The notes under the pieces are model-generated. The model did no database searches. It saw only the letters and a list, made by a program, of their open reading frames with translations, and was not told the DNA's origin. The position numbers were made by a program, and so were the translations under genes. A DNA stretch of 18,821 nt, taken from Treponema sp. UBA1240 (lineage in GTDB: Bacteria > Spirochaetota > Spirochaetia > Treponematales > Treponemataceae). Of this stretch, positions 15,718-18,821 are shown piece after piece. Within the stretch, counting starts at the first letter, position 1. Each line of letters starts with the position of its first letter. The stretch spans positions 1 to 18,821 of the forward strand of contig DBWK01000116.1 of NCBI GenBank assembly GCA_002308875.1, written 5' to 3'.

Positions 15718-18060
15718 ATGTTTCAGTCGCATGTGTTTCTTGAAGTACGGATTCTTATTTCAAAGGAAAAGCAGACTTTTATCTCCGGTAATAAACCTGA
15801 ATTGATTTCCAGTGCGGTTAAAAAAGCTGTTGTTTTTGCGCAGTCGTTGAATGTTCAGTTTTTGAAAGAAAGCATTTTTGAAAAGCTTGTGAGTAAACCG
15901 TCTGTGCCCGAAAACTGTTCGTTTTCCGGTTTGTCAGTGAAGCTGGGAGAAAAGGGATTTATGGAAATAGAATTTCATCACCGCAAAAAGAAGATTATCA
16001 TAGATGAAATAAGACTGGAAGAAGATGCTGGCCGACTTACGCGTTCGTCGGGGAATCCGCGCATGGATTACACATGGGGTGGGTGCCCGAGTTTGCGTAT
16101 AAAAACCGCTCCCGATTTTGAACTGGGTGAAGAAGCAGAGCTGTTTCTGAATGAATTGCGCCGTATGCTTCAGTATATGCATATGTCAGAAGCTGAGCCC
16201 GTTGATGCTCTGATACGTTGCAATGCTTATGTTGCACTTTCACGCTATCCTGATTTACCAGGCTATTATGTGAAGCTGCGGAATCTTAATTCTTTCAACT
16301 TTGTAAGAAAAGCTATAAATTCCGAGATTGACCGGCAGGAACAGATACTTTCGTCCGGTGGAGAAATTGAATCAGAAAGCCGTCTATGGAATGAGCGGCA
16401 GAATTTGACAGAATTTTACCAGCCTCGAAATGCTGATATGCATCAGTTTGAGCCGCTTTGTCCGCTTACCGTATTTGATTTTTCACCTTTTTTGTCTTCG
16501 GAACACGATGCAATCATTGAGCTTGAACAACCGGAAGAACGGCGGAAAAGATTCTGCCGTGAATACGGACTTGCGCGGGAACGTGCGGAACTTATTTGTG
16601 ATGAAAAGGCACGAGCGGACTTTTTTGAAGCATCCGTAAATGCCGGTGCTGAACCGATGACTGCGGCACACTGGATTTCGTCCGAATTGATAAAACTTTT
16701 ACGCAGAAACGGAAAAAGTATTGGACATAGTTTGCTTACGCCGGAATATTTTTCTACGATAATGAATTTGCTTTTATCGGGAGAAATCCACAGCAGCATT
16801 GCCAAACAGCTCCTGCAGGCGGTTATCGAAACCGGCGAAAATCCTGTTGACCTTATTAAGCGGAATAACTGGCGGAAGATTACTGATACGGAAATATTGT
16901 ATCCTATTGTGAAGAGCGTTGTTGAAACAAATCCTGTTGAATCGGAAAAACTTCGTATGGGCGAAATGGCTCCGTTGGAGTTTTTGACCGGCCTTGTAAT
17001 GAAAAAGACAAACGGACTTGCATCACCGCAGGTTGTAAAACAGCTTTTAAAGAAAGAATTGAATATCAGTATTGTTTATGTGCTTTCAATGGGCGGTGCG
17101 ATTTGTGCTGACAGACGGCAGAATGGTGAGGTTTCCGCGGCGGATTCTCAGGTTTTGCGTTCTCTGCTTGCTGATACTGACAAGTCTGTTCATTATCAGG
17201 TCGTCCCGGTCGGTAAACTTTTGAGTGAAGAGATTGAACCTTCTGACTGGGCAGCGCTTATTGCTGAAGTTGCGGCAAGAATTGCTACCGGTACAGCTAA
17301 TGGAATTGTTGTGGCGCACGGAACAGACACTCTTGCTTATACTGCGCCGCTTTTATTCTGGTTGTTTTCGGATTGTGGCGTTCCTGTTGTTATTACAGCA
17401 TCTTCCGCTGTACCGGATTCATCGGACGAGGCAGAACTTAATTTGAATTTTGCGGTAAAAACTGCTTGTAACAAAAAAAACGGCGTTTACGTTGCGTTTA
17501 ATGGCAAACTACTTTCGCCGTTGAATCTGAAATTTGAAAAACCCTCGCCGGACGGATTCACCAATTGGAATATGAAAAAGCCTGTGTATACCTGTACTTC
17601 CGGTCCGTTTGCAAAACAAGGAAACGTTCTGGCAGAAGCGGATATGTATGTTCTAAAGCAAATACTGAAAGATGCTGCCAACAAAATGCTTGTGTGCAAG
17701 GTTTATCCGGGGCTTCGCTCGGAAATATATCTGCGACTTGTTGATGAAGGGGTACGCTACATATTTCTGGAGCTTTATGAAACGGGAACCGGTAGTATGA
17801 GATCAAGTGATTATTCTCTCAAACCGCTGTTGATAAAAGGTAGAAAAAAAGGCTGTAAGTTTTTCTGTACATCGCAGCAACAAAGTCTCCTGAATTTTTC
17901 GGATTACAGTACAAGCCGCAGAATGTGGCGTGAAGGCGCTGTTCCGATGGGTGGATTAACCACGGAATCCGCTATTGCACTGTATTTCGCTGCAAGCATT
18001 GTGGCTGATAGTTTTGACGAATTAGACAGCTGTATGGAGGCGTATTCACAGTTGTTTTGA
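15718..18060 (+). CDS. GatB/GatE-like - L-asparaginase/GatD-like fusion protein
   Basis: The protein has 780 residues from the ATG at 15718, with GGGAG five bases upstream; an in-frame TTG at 15691 is not used. Residues 1-450 follow GatB: HVFLEVRI, RLEEDAGRL (99-107), RCNAYVAL, LRNLNSFNFVRKAI, GGEIESESRLW, EYGLARERAELI, then FLTGLVMKKTNGLASPQVV of the YqeY-like tail. Residues 452-780 are asparaginase-like: VLSMGGAI (458-462 covers MGGAI), VAHGTDTLAY (Thr536, Asp537), SSDEAELNL, and Lys605 in KFEKPSPDGF. Archaeal GatD and GatE are separate chains of these two types, so the order here is E-D in one chain. The nucleophile Thr of GGTI is Ala461. Of the GatB metal ligands, Glu is kept at 9, but His is Arg11 and the LxEI Glu is Arg127. 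The CPVCLG and YPDLPKGYQ regions of GatB are missing or unrecognisable. Amidation activity is therefore doubtful; tRNA binding is plausible. Confidence 0.85.
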   Translation: MFQSHVFLEVRILISKEKQTFISGNKPELISSAVKKAVVFAQSLNVQFLKESIFEKLVSKPSVPENCSFSGLSVKLGEKGFMEIEFHHRKKKIIIDEIRLEEDAGRLTRSSGNPRMDYTWGGCPSLRIKTAPDFELGEEAELFLNELRRMLQYMHMSEAEPVDALIRCNAYVALSRYPDLPGYYVKLRNLNSFNFVRKAINSEIDRQEQILSSGGEIESESRLWNERQNLTEFYQPRNADMHQFEPLCPLTVFDFSPFLSSEHDAIIELEQPEERRKRFCREYGLARERAELICDEKARADFFEASVNAGAEPMTAAHWISSELIKLLRRNGKSIGHSLLTPEYFSTIMNLLLSGEIHSSIAKQLLQAVIETGENPVDLIKRNNWRKITDTEILYPIVKSVVETNPVESEKLRMGEMAPLEFLTGLVMKKTNGLASPQVVKQLLKKELNISIVYVLSMGGAICADRRQNGEVSAADSQVLRSLLADTDKSVHYQVVPVGKLLSEEIEPSDWAALIAEVAARIATGTANGIVVAHGTDTLAYTAPLLFWLFSDCGVPVVITASSAVPDSSDEAELNLNFAVKTACNKKNGVYVAFNGKLLSPLNLKFEKPSPDGFTNWNMKKPVYTCTSGPFAKQGNVLAEADMYVLKQILKDAANKMLVCKVYPGLRSEIYLRLVDEGVRYIFLELYETGTGSMRSSDYSLKPLLIKGRKKGCKFFCTSQQQSLLNFSDYSTSRRMWREGAVPMGGLTTESAIALYFAASIVADSFDELDSCMEAYSQLF

Positions 18061-18087
18061 AAAATGATATAAAAAATGTAAGAATAC

Positions 18088-18116
18088 TTGCATAATTTTT
18101 TAATATTTGTTATAAG
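18088..18116 (+). promoter_or_regulatory. Distal tuf promoter P1
   Basis: TTGCAT at 18088-18093, a 17-base spacer and TATAAG at 18111-18116 make a good sigma70-type promoter. Predicted start is about 18123, so the transcript would have a leader of about 405 nt before the tuf ATG. Confidence 0.6.
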
Positions 18117-18122
18117 TTTAGT

Positions 18123-18528
18123 TCCGAGTATTTACAGTAATGTTTATTAACTCAGGTTCTTTGAGAGTCAAGCGTGTTAACGCATGGTGCAGTCGTAAAG
18201 ATTAAAAAAAATCAGGCTGTGCCGCCTGTGATGAAAAAGTAATCTGCTGTCAGTAGTTACTGCAAAGTTTGTCATCACGGGTTCAAGTTTCACATTTTAT
18301 GTGTGCCGGGCTCTTGGATGCCAAACCAATCATTAAGCGGAAAGTTTGATGGTGATAGGTGGTTCCGGGCGAAACAGTCCGAAAATATGGACTGCAATGC
18401 AAAATCTTCCGTATTTGGAAGGGTCTCACCTTTTTACAAAATCAAACTTTTAGTGGTATATGTGTGTTGTTTTTTAACGTCACACTAATTTAACAAACAG
18501 TTGCCTTTAATCTGTTAAGGAGGATCAA
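18123..18528 (+). promoter_or_regulatory. Long structured leader RNA of tuf (candidate ncRNA or cis-regulator)
   Basis: This gap of more than 300 bases has no convincing gene but many paired elements. CAGGC 18213-18217 pairs with GCCTG 18224-18228. GTGATGA 18228-18234 pairs with TCATCAC 18272-18278 and encloses a hairpin of AGTAA+CTGCT (18238-18248) with AGTAG+TTACT (18252-18261). AAAGTTTGAT 18341-18350 pairs with ATCAAACTTT 18441-18450, continued inward by GGTGA 18351-18355 with TCACC 18426-18430. Inside that arm are CAGTCC/GGACTG (18375-18380, 18389-18394) and CTTCC/GGAAG (18406-18410, 18417-18421). GTGTG 18462-18466 pairs with CACAC 18481-18485 just before the ribosome binding site. I match it to no known riboswitch or ncRNA family. 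It could be an EF-Tu or ribosomal-protein operon leader, or a separate RNA ending in the TCACC-T5 tract at 18426-18435. Confidence 0.5.
18433..18462 (+). promoter_or_regulatory. Proximal tuf promoter P2 candidate
   Basis: TTTACA at 18433-18438, an 18-base spacer and TATATG at 18457-18462, with TGG just before the -10 (extended -10), could start a transcript near 18469. That would leave a 60-nt leader. It overlaps the 3' arm of the long stem, so it and the structured-leader reading compete or coexist. Confidence 0.4.
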
Positions 18529-18821
18529 ATGGCAAAGGAAAAGTTCGAAAGAACAAAACCGCATATGAACGTTGGTACTATCGGTCACGTTGACCATGGT
18601 AAGACAACACTTTCAGCGGCAATTACAGCATACTGTGCTAAAAAGTATGGTGACAAAGTTCTGAAGTATGATGAAATCGACAATGCTCCAGAAGAGAAAG
18701 CCCGCGGTATTACAATCAATACCCGCCACCTTGAATATCAGTCAGATAAAAGACACTATGCACACATCGACTGCCCCGGACATGCTGACTATATCAAAAA
18801 CATGATTACCGGTGCTGCTCA
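18529..18821 (+). CDS. tuf: Elongation factor Tu (5' part, runs off the window)
   Basis: EF-Tu is the GTPase that delivers aminoacyl-tRNA to the ribosome. The 97 visible codons hold the family start MAKEKFERTKPHMNVGTIGH, the P-loop GHVDHGKT (G1), the RGITIN of switch I (G2) and the DCPGHADYIKNM region (G3). AAGGAGG at 18517-18523 is an almost ideal ribosome binding site five bases before the ATG. The frame continues past the window edge. In treponemes tuf precedes rpsJ and the S10 operon, so the leader upstream may control a large ribosomal-protein transcript; this is an inference from known gene order. Confidence 0.98.
   Translation, partial: MAKEKFERTKPHMNVGTIGHVDHGKTTLSAAITAYCAKKYGDKVLKYDEIDNAPEEKARGITINTRHLEYQSDKRHYAHIDCPGHADYIKNMITGAA

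Noticed and set aside
18301..18322. Resemblance of GTGTGCCGGG to part of 4.5S SRP RNA
   Set aside because: The essential SRP domain IV loop sequence (GGTCCGGAAGGAAGCAGCC-like) is absent nearby, so the short match is chance.
18356..18372. T-box-like motif (AGGTGGTTCC followed by GGGCG) in the tuf leader
   Set aside because: The T-box consensus is AGGGTGGNACCGCG. This has mismatches, there is no specifier stem or AG-bulge pattern that I can place, and the downstream gene is tuf rather than an aminoacyl-tRNA synthetase or amino-acid gene.
18303..18488. 61-codon open frame in the tuf leader
   Set aside because: It starts at GTG with no ribosome binding site, runs through the stems and ends just before the tuf ribosome site. 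It looks like a by-product of the structured leader.

Overview
The window reads as a spirochete chromosome segment, most likely a host-associated Treponema of moderate to low GC. This is inferred from protein character: a spirochete-style lipobox (IFSSC), treponeme-like enzyme sequences, and tuf placed at the far right, where treponemes carry it ahead of the S10 ribosomal operon. No species can be named. No rRNA, tRNA, IS element, phage gene or CRISPR array was seen.

Layout. (1) 1-150 is the 3' end of a probable IMP dehydrogenase gene. A 71-residue orphan gene (210-425) follows, with its own promoter and a bidirectional terminator. (2) 456-3683, minus strand: clpS-clpA-aat, an overlapping operon holding substrate tagging (Aat), recognition (ClpS) and unfolding (ClpA) of the Leu/N-degron pathway. 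(3) 3724-6277, minus strand: a PLP aminotransferase followed by a solute-binding lipoprotein with no permease. (4) 6369-9127, plus strand: two overlapping genes for unrecognised membrane proteins with the same 3 TM - large loop - 3 TM plan. (5) 9257-10399, plus strand: a branched-chain-amino-acid-type binding protein with a clear promoter, a hairpin at the predicted mRNA 5' end and a strong terminator. (6) 10490-15589, minus strand: a GH63/GH37-like glycosidase, a Ppx/GppA-HD exopolyphosphatase and polyphosphate kinase 1 in one tight operon. (7) 15718-18060, plus strand: a 780-residue fusion of a GatB/GatE-like module to an L-asparaginase/GatD-like module. (8) 18061-18528: a 468-base gap with two promoter candidates and a strongly structured leader. 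(9) 18529-end: the 5' part of tuf.

The most unusual item is the GatE-GatD-like fusion. It resembles the two subunits of archaeal Glu-tRNA(Gln) amidotransferase joined in one chain. By motif reading, the asparaginase nucleophile Thr is Ala (GGT to GGA), and two of the GatB kinase metal ligands are Arg. The helical and tail domains, which contact tRNA in GatB, look intact. A tRNA-binding pseudo-amidotransferase is therefore a real possibility.

Second is the tuf leader, about 400 nt, with several perfect stems. Third, three unrelated genes (clpS, the aminotransferase and the first membrane gene) lack a Shine-Dalgarno sequence and have a -35/-10 pair that would start transcription on the start codon itself, suggesting leaderless mRNAs. 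All calls come from reading the sequence by eye; no search or folding program was run.
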